Shown piece by piece: positions 1 through 8,424 of a stretch of DNA of 47,576 bases. This DNA comes from Chloroflexota bacterium. GTDB lineage: Bacteria; Chloroflexota; Anaerolineae; Anaerolineales; Anaerolineaceae. The stretch spans positions 1 through 47,576 of the forward strand of contig JAAZNC010000087.1 in the NCBI GenBank assembly GCA_012798455.1. The letters run 5' to 3'. Position numbers and translations under genes: made by a program. The notes below the pieces were generated by a model. The model did not search any database. It was not told the origin of the DNA and saw only the letters and a program-made list of their open reading frames with translations. Within the stretch, counting starts at the first letter, position 1. Each line of letters starts with the position of its first letter.

Positions 1-25
1 GTGGGTTCGAATCCCTCTCCCTCCG
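1..25 (+). tRNA. 3' end of a tRNA cut by the window edge (probably tRNA-Ser)
   Basis: The window opens inside a T-arm (GTGGG, loop TTCGAAT, CCCTC) followed by the acceptor 3' strand TCCCTCC and a G discriminator at 25. The G discriminator and the tRNA-Ser that follows 17 bases later suggest a serine tRNA. One T-stem pair is mismatched (T2/T16). The anticodon is outside the window, so the identity is inferred only. Confidence 0.65.
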
Positions 26-42
26 CTGTATGACAGAATCTC

Positions 43-132
43 GGGGAGGTGCCAGAGTGGCTGAATGGGACCGCCTGCTAAGTGGTTGTCGGGGGTTGAC
101 CTCGACCGAGGGTTCGAATCCCTCCCTCCCCG
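43..132 (+). tRNA. tRNA-Ser(GCU)
   Basis: The acceptor strands GGGGAGG (43-49) and CCTCCCC (125-131) pair fully. The T-arm GAGGG-TTCGAAT-CCCTC is at 108-124 and the discriminator is G132. The anticodon stem ACCGC/GTGGT holds the loop CTGCTAA, giving anticodon GCU (reads AGC/AGU). The long variable arm is typical of class II serine tRNAs. CCA is not encoded. The T-rich run just after it may end transcription. From here to the next start at 259 nothing else was seen. Confidence 0.95.
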
Positions 133-258
133 CTCTCTTTTTTATCTCCAATTTTAATAATCCCTTCAAATGACCCCTATGGAAGAAAAATGGTCTTCCG
201 CCTGAGTTGTCATTCATGGTATAAACGGTAAATTATCTGCGCATTCATAGGAGATATC

Positions 259-726
259 ATGGAGCTTTCAAAAAAATCTCAACTCGTTCAGCATGTACTT
301 GAACAGCATCACCTTTCTCTGGAAGTGGTCGAACTGGATGCCAGCACGCGCACTGCGCAAGAAGCCGCCGAAGCGGTCGCTTGCGAGCTCGGGCAGATCT
401 GCAAATCATTGATCTTTCGTTCTGCCGATACTCCCCTTCTCTTCCTGGTGAGCGGCAAGAACCAGCTCAATGTTCCCAAAGTGTCTGCACTGTTGGGTTT
501 TCCTCTCGAGAAAGCCGATGCAGCCTTCACCCGTGAAAAGACCGGCTTTGCCATCGGTGGAATTCCTCCCGTGGCACACCCCACACCGATCACAACCTAT
601 ATTGACAAAACTCTTCTGGAATATCCGCTCATCTGGGCAGCCGCCGGTACCCCCCATTCGGTGTTCAAACTCGAAAGCAACCACCTGCTGTCATTAACAG
701 GCGGTCAGGTCATTGACGTCACTTGA
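259..726 (+). CDS. YbaK/EbsC-family aminoacyl-tRNA deacylase-like protein
   Basis: The 155-residue protein has the length of single-domain YbaK/ProX proteins, which hydrolyse mischarged aminoacyl-tRNAs in the cytoplasm. Family marks visible are the conserved lysine segment near residue 49 (ICKSLIF), the strand FLVSGKNQLN at 62-71, and the turn TGFAIGGIPPVAH at 95-107, the usual TG-x-x-x-GG-x-x-P pattern. The start ATG is preceded by a good ribosome binding site (taggaga at 248). It stands alone downstream of tRNA-Ser and convergent with the corrinoid operon. Which mischarged tRNA it edits cannot be told from the sequence; free-standing members act on Cys-tRNAPro or Ala-tRNAPro. Confidence 0.88.
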   Translation: MELSKKSQLVQHVLEQHHLSLEVVELDASTRTAQEAAEAVACELGQICKSLIFRSADTPLLFLVSGKNQLNVPKVSALLGFPLEKADAAFTREKTGFAIGGIPPVAHPTPITTYIDKTLLEYPLIWAAAGTPHSVFKLESNHLLSLTGGQVIDVT

Positions 727-739
727 TGGATTTTTCCCT

Positions 740-1375
740 TTATGAAAAATAGGTCAGCGCCATACGGGCTGCCTGACTTGCATCCGGAGTGTATCCGTCC
801 GCCCCGATCTGTGCGGCGAATTCTTGTGTCACCGGCGCCCCGCCCACCATCACCTTCACCCCATCACGGATGCCTGCATCCTTTAAAGCATTGATCACAG
901 CAGGCATAGTGGTCATGGTGGTCGTTAGCAGGGCAGACATCGCCAGAATATCGGCTTTCTTTTCCTTTACTTCGTTCACGAATTTTTCCACCGGCACATC
1001 CGTTCCCAGATCCACAATCTCGAATCCAGCTCCTTCCATCATGATTGCTACCAGATTCTTTCCGATATCATGCAGGTCACCTTTCACGGTACCGATCACC
1101 ACTCTTCCAACCGGCTCGACTTTTTCTGAGACCAACAGTGGTTTCAACAGGTTCAATCCACCCTGCATGGCGCGCGCCGCGATCAACATTTCCGGCACAA
1201 AATACTCCCCTTCTTCAAACAATCTCCCCACTTCAGCCATGGCAGGCACCAAACCCTTTTTCAAAATATCATCTGCGCTCAAACCGGCATCCATGGCTTG
1301 TTGCACGACTGATTGGCAGTCTTCTAAATTTCCATCGAGTATGCTTAGCTTGATCTTTTCCAGAAAATCGCTCAT
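740..1375 (-). CDS. Methyltransferase corrinoid protein (MtaC/MtbC/MttC type)
   Basis: The 211-residue protein has the two-part layout of methyltransferase corrinoid subunits: an N-terminal helical cap (about 1-88) and a C-terminal Rossmann-like cobalamin domain. The cobalt-ligating motif GDLHDIG places the lower-ligand histidine at residue 102. SALLTTTM near 143 and GGAPV near 178 are the other B12 contacts. Such proteins carry a methyl group between a substrate methyltransferase and a tetrahydrofolate or thiol acceptor. It is the second gene of a two-gene operon with the COG0523 GTPase upstream (16-base gap, AAGGAT site). No substrate methyltransferase lies within the window, so the methyl donor is unknown. 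Confidence 0.93.
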   Translation of the reverse strand: MSDFLEKIKLSILDGNLEDCQSVVQQAMDAGLSADDILKKGLVPAMAEVGRLFEEGEYFVPEMLIAARAMQGGLNLLKPLLVSEKVEPVGRVVIGTVKGDLHDIGKNLVAIMMEGAGFEIVDLGTDVPVEKFVNEVKEKKADILAMSALLTTTMTTMPAVINALKDAGIRDGVKVMVGGAPVTQEFAAQIGADGYTPDASQAARMALTYFS

Positions 1376-1391
1376 TTGATTTAATCCTTGA

Positions 1392-2492
1392 CTAATTGAT
1401 ACGGTAAGTTGGTTTTGGATAACCCGGTACGCGGGTGAAACTCTCCAGTTCTTCTATTTTAATCGTAGAATCCGCAGACGGCGCGAACATAATTTCATTT
1501 ATGGTCGCTTGCAGGCGCTCCACGTTCCCCACGATCAGGGCATTGATCCATAATTGAAGTTTCCCCTTGCCAAGATTGCTGATCCTGAGCCCGACTTCTT
1601 TTTCGAAGGCGTCATCGCTCTCGTGCAGGGTAGGTACGCTCACTTTGGCATTCCTGCCATTTCCTTCGATTTGAAACTTGAGATGCCCCTTTACATGCTG
1701 GATCTGGTCAATACGATGCACAATTTCAATCACCATTCCTGCCAGCCTTTTCAGACCTCTATCCTCTTCCACTTCGATCGCGTAATGACTGTCTACCCAT
1801 GCCATTTCCTGCTCCCCGCTGGCATAACGGTCGTAATCGATCTCCAGCGAAGGCAGATCGGTGGGCAGTGCCTTGCCCTCGATCAGTTCCAACCATGCTT
1901 CCACATTCTTTTCATCTAGCGAATTTTGCAGTACGATCACTGCTCGCGGGTAGCGTTCACCTGCCATTGCAGCAGCTTTGCTGACTCGCTCTTCATCCAT
2001 CAGATCGATCTTGTTGATAATCAGGTTGCTGGCTTCCTCGATCTGCTTGGCAAAGATATAGCTGACATCCTCACTGAAGGGCATTTCACTGCCCTCCAGA
2101 AAACGTTCCAGCAATCGCACATCCACAAATACTGAATAGCTCGCCGCTTCTCCCAGATCATTCCGTATCTCCTGCAGTGGTTTCACTACCGTAGCCACGA
2201 TATCCGCACACGATCCCACCGACTCGGCAAACAGGATATCCGGATTATATTCCTTGGCGATCTTCTCGATCTGCTCGCTCAGGTCGTTGAAATTGCAACA
2301 GAAACATCCTCCCGTCACTTCCAGCGCCGGGAAGTCCTGCGCCCGGTAGAAAGCTGTATCCACCAGGTGTTTACCCTGATCATTGGTAATGATGCCTACT
2401 CTTTTATTACGTCCAACCAGTATTTTCGCCGCTTGAGAGATAGCCGTTGTTTTGCCGCTCCCCAGAAATCCCCCCACCATATGGATCCTCAT
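1392..2492 (-). CDS. COG0523/CobW-family GTPase
   Basis: The P-loop GGFLGSGKTT lies at residues 7-16, and the metal-binding C-x-C-C motif GGCFCC at 61-66. A switch-like FAESVGSCADIV and a guanine-specificity NKID motif (NLIINKID) follow. These are the marks of the COG0523 metallochaperone GTPases (CobW, YeiR, ZNG1 relatives). At 366 residues it has the normal two-domain length. It is the first gene of the operon with the corrinoid protein, so its likely job is metal or cofactor delivery to, or reactivation of, the corrinoid methyl-transfer system; this is inferred from context. The start has a GGAG site (CAGGAGCGAACA). Confidence 0.88.
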   Translation of the reverse strand: MRIHMVGGFLGSGKTTAISQAAKILVGRNKRVGIITNDQGKHLVDTAFYRAQDFPALEVTGGCFCCNFNDLSEQIEKIAKEYNPDILFAESVGSCADIVATVVKPLQEIRNDLGEAASYSVFVDVRLLERFLEGSEMPFSEDVSYIFAKQIEEASNLIINKIDLMDEERVSKAAAMAGERYPRAVIVLQNSLDEKNVEAWLELIEGKALPTDLPSLEIDYDRYASGEQEMAWVDSHYAIEVEEDRGLKRLAGMVIEIVHRIDQIQHVKGHLKFQIEGNGRNAKVSVPTLHESDDAFEKEVGLRISNLGKGKLQLWINALIVGNVERLQATINEIMFAPSADSTIKIEELESFTRVPGYPKPTYRIN

Positions 2493-2562
2493 TGTTCGCT
2501 CCTGTGATTTACTCGTAATAGTTTATCGGTACAATCAGAGCTTATTTTAATCGTATTTTTCT

Positions 2563-3237
2563 CTAGAATCCACGTTGTTGGCTTTTCCAGGGCGGCGTCT
2601 TGTTTTCAATGAATTCCTGTACACTTGGTCCATGCAGGGTTTTCAACCGCCACAATCCATAAAGATAACTGCTCGCCAGAATGATGATCAATGCTGGCCA
2701 CCCCAGTAAAGTGTTTAATAATGTCAAAGAAGAAACTTCTCCGCGCATGTAGAAGGAATATTGGAACCATAATTTTCCGGTGCTGTAGAGCAGCCACAAT
2801 AGGGTCACTTCACGATATGCTGGATACACTTGGGGATGCCAGTACCACGCCAATTTCCAACCGCGCGTGATATGGCTGGAATAAGCCGCCAGAGCCTTTC
2901 GCAGCACCAAGCTGATCGCCAACAGCACCACTGTGATGGCACTGCCCACCAGAGTGGGTAGAAAATATGCTTCGCTGCGTTTATACAGCAGCGCCAGTCC
3001 AATCGCCAATCCCACGCCTCCCACGCCTCCCAGCGCGTAGTACCAGGGTTGTTTTTTGTACAAACGTCCCGTCATGATGACCATTCCGATCACCAGGGAT
3101 GACCACATGGCTGTTTGAAAACCGAATACAGCATTCAGGATGAGAAACAGCAATGGAGGAATAACCGTATCCATTACACCGCCTTTTCCCGAAAATACAA
3201 CTTTGAATTCGTCGAACAATTCTTTTATGCGCTTCAT
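2563..3237 (-). CDS. DUF3159-type polytopic membrane protein
   Basis: The 224-residue protein has about six hydrophobic segments. Its GGVMDTVIPPLLFLILN start, the repeated small-residue helix GGVGGVGLAIGLAL and the late TRGWKLAWYW segment resemble the DUF3159 family. Function is unknown. It is the last gene of the long operon starting at the SorC regulator, after the PTS membrane subunit and the small protein at 3350-3760. The start has a strong site (ATAGGAGGACAAAT). A role accessory to import or to the membrane part of the pathway is only a guess. Confidence 0.7.
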   Translation of the reverse strand: MKRIKELFDEFKVVFSGKGGVMDTVIPPLLFLILNAVFGFQTAMWSSLVIGMVIMTGRLYKKQPWYYALGGVGGVGLAIGLALLYKRSEAYFLPTLVGSAITVVLLAISLVLRKALAAYSSHITRGWKLAWYWHPQVYPAYREVTLLWLLYSTGKLWFQYSFYMRGEVSSLTLLNTLLGWPALIIILASSYLYGLWRLKTLHGPSVQEFIENKTPPWKSQQRGF

Positions 3238-3349
3238 ATTTGTCCTCCTATTAAAGTATTACAAACACGAAAGCCATGCGGGATAGATATTCTATTAGAA
3301 TTAAAAGAGGAAGCTGTTGGAACTTACATTGCATGATAGTTGTAAATTG

Positions 3350-3760
3350 TTATTTTCCCGTTGTTGCAACCTTCTTATCCTGATCTGGCTTCGACAGCAA
3401 GACCATCAGATTGTCTTTGGAAAAAATTCTCTGTACATTGGCTTCATTTTTAAAATGAATTGCAATCTTTCCCGGAATGGCAACAAATGGGAACCAGGTC
3501 TTCTTCATGATTGTTTTCCAATCCAGATCGCTTCGGTCGATCAGTCCCGTCATTTTTTTATTTCCCATTTCCCTTCCCTCTTCTAATTGAAGTTGCTTCC
3601 TGATCTCCTTGAACATGCTGTGAAAGGTTTGATGTGCTAAGAACACACTTAAGGCATACAAAATAATAAATCCGTTAATAAGAAGGCTGTATTGCTCATA
3701 AAATCGGTAAATGGCTCGTCCAAAACTTCCTAAAAAAGTTTCTAAGAAAGCACGTATCAT
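3350..3760 (-). CDS. Small single-span membrane protein, unknown family
   Basis: A 136-residue protein with one clear membrane segment near residues 25-45 (YSLLINGFIILYALSVFLAH), a basic and charged middle, and a C-terminal half that looks soluble (WFPFVAIPGKIAIHF). I do not recognise a family. The start is preceded by AAGGAGGAAACAAG. It is in the same operon as the galactitol-type PTS, directly after EIIC and behind the perfect stem-loop at 3780-3812, and precedes the DUF3159 gene. The pair may be a membrane module attached to the PTS, but nothing in the sequence proves this. Confidence 0.65.
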   Translation of the reverse strand: MIRAFLETFLGSFGRAIYRFYEQYSLLINGFIILYALSVFLAHQTFHSMFKEIRKQLQLEEGREMGNKKMTGLIDRSDLDWKTIMKKTWFPFVAIPGKIAIHFKNEANVQRIFSKDNLMVLLSKPDQDKKVATTGK

Positions 3761-3779
3761 CTTGTTTCCTCCTTATAGA

Positions 3780-3812
3780 GATTGGGGCGGTTATGGTTAA
3801 ACCGCCCCAATC
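3780..3812 (-). repeat. Intercistronic stem-loop after PTS EIIC
   Basis: Two 13-base arms, GATTGGGGCGGTT (3780-3792) and its exact complement (3800-3812), enclose a 7-base loop. On the minus strand it lies between the EIIC stop and the next start and is followed by the ribosome site, not by a U-run. It is thus more likely an mRNA stabiliser or processing barrier than a simple terminator. Confidence 0.85.
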
Positions 3813-3855
3813 ATGTCATTCATGGCTTTGGAATAGGATGCTACCTACTTTTTAA

Positions 3856-5250
3856 CTATTTCTTGCTGGTTTCTTTTGGTGCACCGGCTACAACGTCCCA
3901 CGCTTTGGGATTCCTGCGGTAGAAGAAGAACAGCGCCAAGATGGCTACTGCCAGCACAGCCAAACCGCCGATGCCGCCTAACCAGTCAACCAGTTTTGTG
4001 AAAACCAAACCGGTCCACATGAATCCATCAGCGATACTGGTGATCTTGGCAGCGCCCTCGGGCATTGCAAAACCGGCATTCAATGCGGCTGAAGTGAAGA
4101 AATCAGCCATGCCGGTTGCAATATAGAAACCGGCGATCAGTTCCAGTGTTCCTGCTACGATCATGCGGAAAATGTTGCCCCGCATGAGCGGCGCGAACAT
4201 TGCCACTGCGAATGGAATTACTGCCAGGTCGGCAAACAAAATCACGCGGTTGCCGGGCAGAATGATGCTGAGCAAAATGGCAATTGGAACCAGAACCAGA
4301 GCGGTAGAAATAGCAGCCGGGTGACCGATCAGAATGGCAGAATCAAGACCGATGTAGATCTCGCGATCGCTGGCGCGTTTCTTCATGAAGTCACGTGCCG
4401 CTTCAGAGATCGGGATCAAGCCTTCCATCAGGATCTGCACCATGCGGGGTAGCAGCAACATGACCGCTGCCAGGTTGATGCCTGTTTGCAAGACCTTGAC
4501 CACGGCTTGTTCTGCATTGTAGTAACCCAACACGCCGAGAACCAGTCCAATGACCAGTCCAAGGATGACCGGCTCACCGAATACACCCAGTCTCTTTTGG
4601 ATAGTGTCGGGGTCTGCCTTCCAGTTCTTCACGCCGGGGATGCGATCGAGGATCCAGTTGGTTATGATCGCGAAGGGAACACCAGGTCCGGACGTGAGAT
4701 GGGGAATGGAAATACCGGGCAATTTATAGAAACTTTGAACCGCTTTCGCCGTCCAATCTGCCACGAATAATCCCAGGGCTGCCGCAATGGCTGATGCAAC
4801 CAATCCGTAGGTTAGATTGCCAGTCGCGACATAGACCAGGGAGCCCAGAAATGCAAAGTGCCAGAAATTCCAGACATCAATATTGAGGGTCTTTGTCCAT
4901 TTGATCAGCAGGAATACGATATTCACTGCCAGTGCGATCGGGATTACCCATAGACCTACGTCCGTACCGAACGCAATGGCTGCTGCAGATGGCCAACCCA
5001 CATCCACAACGTCACGCTGGATGTTCCAGTTGGTTACCATTGCCTGTGCCACATCTGATAGGGTTCCCCACATCAGATTGATGACCAGGTTGATACCGAT
5101 AAAGGCGATACCAATGGTTACGCCAGCTCGGAAGGCTTTTCCGGGTTTTGCCCCCAAGATTAACCCCAGAATGAAAATAATAATGGGGAGAACAACGGTT
5201 GCTCCCAGTGAATCAATAACAGCTTTTAAGGTGGTAAGAAAGGTTTCCAT
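3856..5250 (-). CDS. gatC: PTS galactitol-type EIIC permease
   Basis: The 464-residue protein is the membrane subunit of a galactitol-family (EIIC-GAT) phosphotransferase transporter. It is hydrophobic throughout, with the family's N-terminal LGATVVLPIIIFILGLILG segment, the central LTSGPGVPFAI loop and FGEPVILGLVIGLVLG. Length is normal for GatC. It takes up a polyol or sugar, phosphorylated by EIIB during passage. EIIB ends 24 bases upstream and EIIA lies before that, so the complex is complete in one operon. The start has TAGGAGG 7-8 bases upstream. The substrate is not known: no galactitol-phosphate dehydrogenase or tagatose-bisphosphate aldolase is nearby, so the gatC name is by homology only. 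Confidence 0.88.
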   Translation of the reverse strand: METFLTTLKAVIDSLGATVVLPIIIFILGLILGAKPGKAFRAGVTIGIAFIGINLVINLMWGTLSDVAQAMVTNWNIQRDVVDVGWPSAAAIAFGTDVGLWVIPIALAVNIVFLLIKWTKTLNIDVWNFWHFAFLGSLVYVATGNLTYGLVASAIAAALGLFVADWTAKAVQSFYKLPGISIPHLTSGPGVPFAIITNWILDRIPGVKNWKADPDTIQKRLGVFGEPVILGLVIGLVLGVLGYYNAEQAVVKVLQTGINLAAVMLLLPRMVQILMEGLIPISEAARDFMKKRASDREIYIGLDSAILIGHPAAISTALVLVPIAILLSIILPGNRVILFADLAVIPFAVAMFAPLMRGNIFRMIVAGTLELIAGFYIATGMADFFTSAALNAGFAMPEGAAKITSIADGFMWTGLVFTKLVDWLGGIGGLAVLAVAILALFFFYRRNPKAWDVVAGAPKETSKK

Positions 5251-5274
5251 GCTTTTACCTCCTAATTGTTTGGC

Positions 5275-5562
5275 TTAATTTTTTAATTCTGCAATTATCT
5301 GTTCGATAGCATCCTCCTTCCCTATTCCTGTCAGGAAAGCCAAAGTGTGAATGACGGGGACACCAAGGTTGTCCGGCACAGGGGTTGTCGTGACGATCAA
5401 GTCCACATCCCCTGCTAAAGAGCGCACCTCGGATGCCTTACATTGTCGGGTGGTAATATCAATACCATGTTCTTTCAAGGCTTCTTCCAATGCTTTTGCT
5501 ACTACCGTTGAAGTCGCGATGGCTGTTCCACATGCTACTAAAATTCTCTTTGGACCTACCAT
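5275..5562 (-). CDS. gatB: PTS galactitol-type EIIB
   Basis: This 95-residue cytoplasmic protein accepts phosphate from EIIA on a cysteine and passes it to the incoming sugar. The active site is the motif RILVACGTAIATST, with the phosphorylated cysteine at residue 11, exactly as in GatB. I place the start at ATG 5562: AAGGAGTG lies 7 bases upstream, and the alternative GTG three codons earlier is inside that ribosome site. It is followed closely by EIIC and separated from EIIA by the long hairpin at 5584-5616. Confidence 0.92.
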   Translation of the reverse strand: MVGPKRILVACGTAIATSTVVAKALEEALKEHGIDITTRQCKASEVRSLAGDVDLIVTTTPVPDNLGVPVIHTLAFLTGIGKEDAIEQIIAELKN

Positions 5563-5583
5563 AAAAATCACTCCTTAGAAAGG

Positions 5584-5616
5584 AAATCAGGTTTAAATGC
5601 ATTTTAAACCTGATTT
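5584..5616 (-). repeat. Intercistronic stem-loop between EIIA and EIIB
   Basis: Two perfect 14-base arms (5584-5597 and 5603-5616; AAATCAGGTTTAAA and its complement) enclose a 5-base loop. On the minus-strand transcript it falls after the EIIA stop and before the EIIB ribosome site. There is only TTT after it, so strong termination is unlikely; partial termination or RNA processing is possible. Confidence 0.85.
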
Positions 5617-5643
5617 CAAATATTTCAACCTTGCCTCACATCA

Positions 5644-6111
5644 TTAATCTTTTTTTAATGCTTCGGTCACTTCCTTGTAGTTCGTTGCTTTCATCAATGC
5701 TGAGACCACAATTGGAGCTTGCAAGACGCCTGCGATCTCCTGCAGCATCTCGATCTGTGCTTTGGGTTGCTCCAGTGCTAATAAAAACACCAAACTTACC
5801 TCAACAGTTTCGCTTGGAAACGCCATATTCCGGAATGGAATCGGTGTCTTTAAGGTTGCCAGCGCCAACGCCGGTTTTTTTACATGTTCGATATCGGTGT
5901 GTGGTATAGCTGCATTGAATCCGCCACTCAATGGGAGCCCAGTGGGAAGCCGGTTTTCGCGATTGATGGCTGCATCAATAAAACTCTCTTTGACATAGCC
6001 GCTCTCGTATAATTTTCGTCCAAGTTGTCGGATGATCTCACTTGAATCTTTTGCTTCCACATTTAATAAAATCCCTTGGGGCTCCAATAGTCGCAAGATC
6101 GCTTTGCTCAT
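5644..6111 (-). CDS. gatA: PTS EIIA (fructose/galactitol-type EIIA-2 domain)
   Basis: This 155-residue soluble protein receives phosphate from HPr and passes it to EIIB. The family motif FNAAIPHTDIEHV carries the phosphorylated histidine at residue 71, and RLPTGLPL before it is also typical. Its ATG overlaps the stop of the E2 gene by four bases (ATGA), so it is translationally coupled to the 2-oxoacid dehydrogenase genes. This ties the PTS and the dehydrogenase into one functional unit. EI and HPr are not in the window. Confidence 0.9.
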   Translation of the reverse strand: MSKAILRLLEPQGILLNVEAKDSSEIIRQLGRKLYESGYVKESFIDAAINRENRLPTGLPLSGGFNAAIPHTDIEHVKKPALALATLKTPIPFRNMAFPSETVEVSLVFLLALEQPKAQIEMLQEIAGVLQAPIVVSALMKATNYKEVTEALKKD

Positions 6112-7427
6112 AAACTCAACACTCCTGGATTCTCCAGCCCTAAGCGCACATCTCGCAAGAACTCCGCTGCTTCCGCACCATCTACCACTCTGTGATCGGC
6201 GCTGATGGTGATGGTCATCATGGTTTTCAAGACTGGATTTTTATTTTCATCAGGCATGAATCGTTCCACCATATTACCAACCGCTAAGATGCCTGTCTGC
6301 GGTGGATTGATGATGGCGGTGAATCGATCGATTCCATACATCCCTAAATTTGAAATGGTAAATGTGCCACCCTCTAATTCGTCCGGGGTAAGTCTGTTGG
6401 CACGCGCACGATCTGCCAGGTCTTTGATTTCAGCGGAGATCTGTTGGGTACCTTTTTGATCCGCATTTCGGATTACCGGGACGATCAATCCTTCCGCTAC
6501 CGATACAGCCACACCAATATGAATGGAGGGCAGCATTACGATCTCATTCCCATCCAGATAACTGTTCATCTTGGGATGCCGCAGCAAAGACCACGCCACT
6601 ACTTTGGTGATCAGTGCCGTATAAGTGAATTTACCGGCATCTTTGTTCAGTTTTAGTGCTGCATTTTCTCTCAGATCGATCGCTGCGCTCATATCGACGT
6701 CCATTTGCAACGTCATCTGCGGCGCTTCGCGCACACTGCGGGTCATGTTCTCGGCAATGATCCGGCGCATACCCTTGAGAGGAATACGCGTTACTTCGCT
6801 TGGAGTTGAAACTGCTACCGGTCTTGGTGTGGTACTAATGGCATTCTTGACATCCGTTTCCTGGATCCGTCCTTGGGGTCCGCTGCCGGCAATGGATGCC
6901 AGTTCAATATCATACTCGCCTGCCACACGTCGCGCTGCCGGGGTGGCAGCCGTCTTCCCGGCAGAACTTACTTTACTCTGGTTTGCCAGATAGGTTTCCA
7001 CGTCGGTCTTGGTGATCTTGCCATCCGTTCCGCTGCCGCTCACCGCGCTCGCTTCCACTCCCGCATCTTTCAGCATGCGTAATGCCACTGGTGTGGCGCT
7101 CACTTCTTTTCCGCTTTCTGGCACAGGAACTTCAGCATGTGAGAGAGCAACTTCGCTTTTCGGTTCGTCATCTTTGGGCAAAGTCTCGCCCGGTTGCAGA
7201 ATGTATGCGATGATTTTCGTGACGGGCACTACATCGCCTTCTTTGTAACGGACTCCCGAAAGGATTCCATCTTCCGGAGCTTCGACTTCCATGCTTAATT
7301 TATCTGTCGAGACGGTCGCGATCGGGTCACCCTTTTCTACGCTTTCACCTTCTTTTTTCAACCATTCGATGATCTCCGATTCTTCTTGGGTGAAGCCGAA
7401 TTTCGGCATGATTACTTCTTTAGCCAT
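6108..7427 (-). CDS. 2-oxoacid dehydrogenase E2 (dihydrolipoamide acyltransferase) with two E3-binding domains
   Basis: The 439-residue protein is the acyltransferase core of a pyruvate/acetoin-type dehydrogenase complex. A lipoyl domain occupies about 1-80, with the lipoylated lysine at 43 (STDKLSMEVEAP). Two peripheral-subunit-binding domains follow, at about 111-147 (ATPVALRMLKDAG, GKITKTDVETYL) and 161-197 (ATPAARRVAGEY, GRIQETDVKNAI). The catalytic domain ends in the active-site motif DHRVVDG (histidine 412). Most E2 proteins of this class have one binding domain, so the tandem pair is unusual. Order in the operon is E1alpha, E1beta, E2, then EIIA. No E3 gene is present in the window. 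Confidence 0.95.
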   Translation of the reverse strand: MAKEVIMPKFGFTQEESEIIEWLKKEGESVEKGDPIATVSTDKLSMEVEAPEDGILSGVRYKEGDVVPVTKIIAYILQPGETLPKDDEPKSEVALSHAEVPVPESGKEVSATPVALRMLKDAGVEASAVSGSGTDGKITKTDVETYLANQSKVSSAGKTAATPAARRVAGEYDIELASIAGSGPQGRIQETDVKNAISTTPRPVAVSTPSEVTRIPLKGMRRIIAENMTRSVREAPQMTLQMDVDMSAAIDLRENAALKLNKDAGKFTYTALITKVVAWSLLRHPKMNSYLDGNEIVMLPSIHIGVAVSVAEGLIVPVIRNADQKGTQQISAEIKDLADRARANRLTPDELEGGTFTISNLGMYGIDRFTAIINPPQTGILAVGNMVERFMPDENKNPVLKTMMTITISADHRVVDGAEAAEFLRDVRLGLENPGVLSL

Positions 7428-7437
7428 GACCTACCTC

Positions 7438-8424
7438 CTAGTACTTGCCCTGTACGATTTTTCGCGCTTCTTCCACAATATTTTCAACCTGTGGCACTGC
7501 ATGGTATTCCAGATTGCGGTTGTAAGGGATGGGCATGTCAAGCCCTGCCAGCCTGCGCACCGGAGCATCCAAGTAGCCAAATGCTTCGCTCTCAATAATG
7601 CTGGCTGCCAGTTCAGCACCGAAACCACCGGTTTTTACTGCTTCATGTGTTATTAATACTTTACCAGTTTTAATAATGGATGCAACGATCGGCTCCATAT
7701 CCAGTGGATGAATAGTGCGCGGATCGATGATCTCCACATGGATCCCTTCTGCAGACAATTGATCGGCTGCTTCCATTGCACGCATCACCATCACTGAGGT
7801 GGCAACAATGGTGAGATCTTTTCCTTCTCTCACTACATTGCTTTTTCCCAGCGGGATGGTGTACATTTCCTCAGGCACTTGCCCCTTGGTTCGGTACAGC
7901 AGTTTATGCTCAAAGAACATCACCGGGTTGGGATCTTCGATGGACGCCAGTAAAAGACCTTTGGCATCGTAGGGGGTACTTGGCATCACCACTTTCAAAC
8001 CAGGGACGTGCACGAACCAGCTTTCGTAGCTTCCGGAATGTTGCCCTGAGGCGCCCGTTCCTGAGCCGCCCGGTAAGCGCAATACCATGGGGACGGTTGC
8101 TTTCCCACCAAACATGAATCGGATGCGCGCTGCCTGCAAAACCAACTGCTCCATGGAAAGCACCACGAAGTCACTGAACATGATTTCACCTACCGGTCGC
8201 ATTCCGGTCATAGCCGAACCCACACAAGCACCCGTGATTGCGGCTTCAGAAATAGGGGTATCGATCACCCGTTCCTTGCCATATTTTTGCTGAAGGTCGC
8301 CAGTCACACCAAATGCGCCACCATAAACACCAATATCTTCACCGATAAGGAAAACTCGCTCGTCTTTTGCCATGACCTGGTCAAGCGCTTCATATAGCGC
8401 ATCTTTATAAGTAAGCTCACGCAT
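7438..8424 (-). CDS. 2-oxoacid dehydrogenase E1 beta (pyruvate/acetoin type)
   Basis: A 328-residue transketolase-like beta subunit. It starts with [18 protein letters not shown], followed by [20 protein letters not shown], and has the C-terminal domain segment [18 protein letters not shown]. With E1alpha it forms the thiamine-diphosphate enzyme that decarboxylates a 2-oxoacid (or cleaves acetoin) and acylates the E2 lipoyl group. I place the start at 8424: GGAGGG lies upstream, and the ATG overlaps the E1alpha stop by 8 bases, indicating coupling. A longer frame exists upstream but has no family similarity. The true substrate (pyruvate, acetoin or branched oxoacid) cannot be decided here. 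Confidence 0.94.
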   Translation of the reverse strand: MRELTYKDALYEALDQVMAKDERVFLIGEDIGVYGGAFGVTGDLQQKYGKERVIDTPISEAAITGACVGSAMTGMRPVGEIMFSDFVVLSMEQLVLQAARIRFMFGGKATVPMVLRLPGGSGTGASGQHSGSYESWFVHVPGLKVVMPSTPYDAKGLLLASIEDPNPVMFFEHKLLYRTKGQVPEEMYTIPLGKSNVVREGKDLTIVATSVMVMRAMEAADQLSAEGIHVEIIDPRTIHPLDMEPIVASIIKTGKVLITHEAVKTGGFGAELAASIIESEAFGYLDAPVRRLAGLDMPIPYNRNLEYHAVPQVENIVEEARKIVQGKY

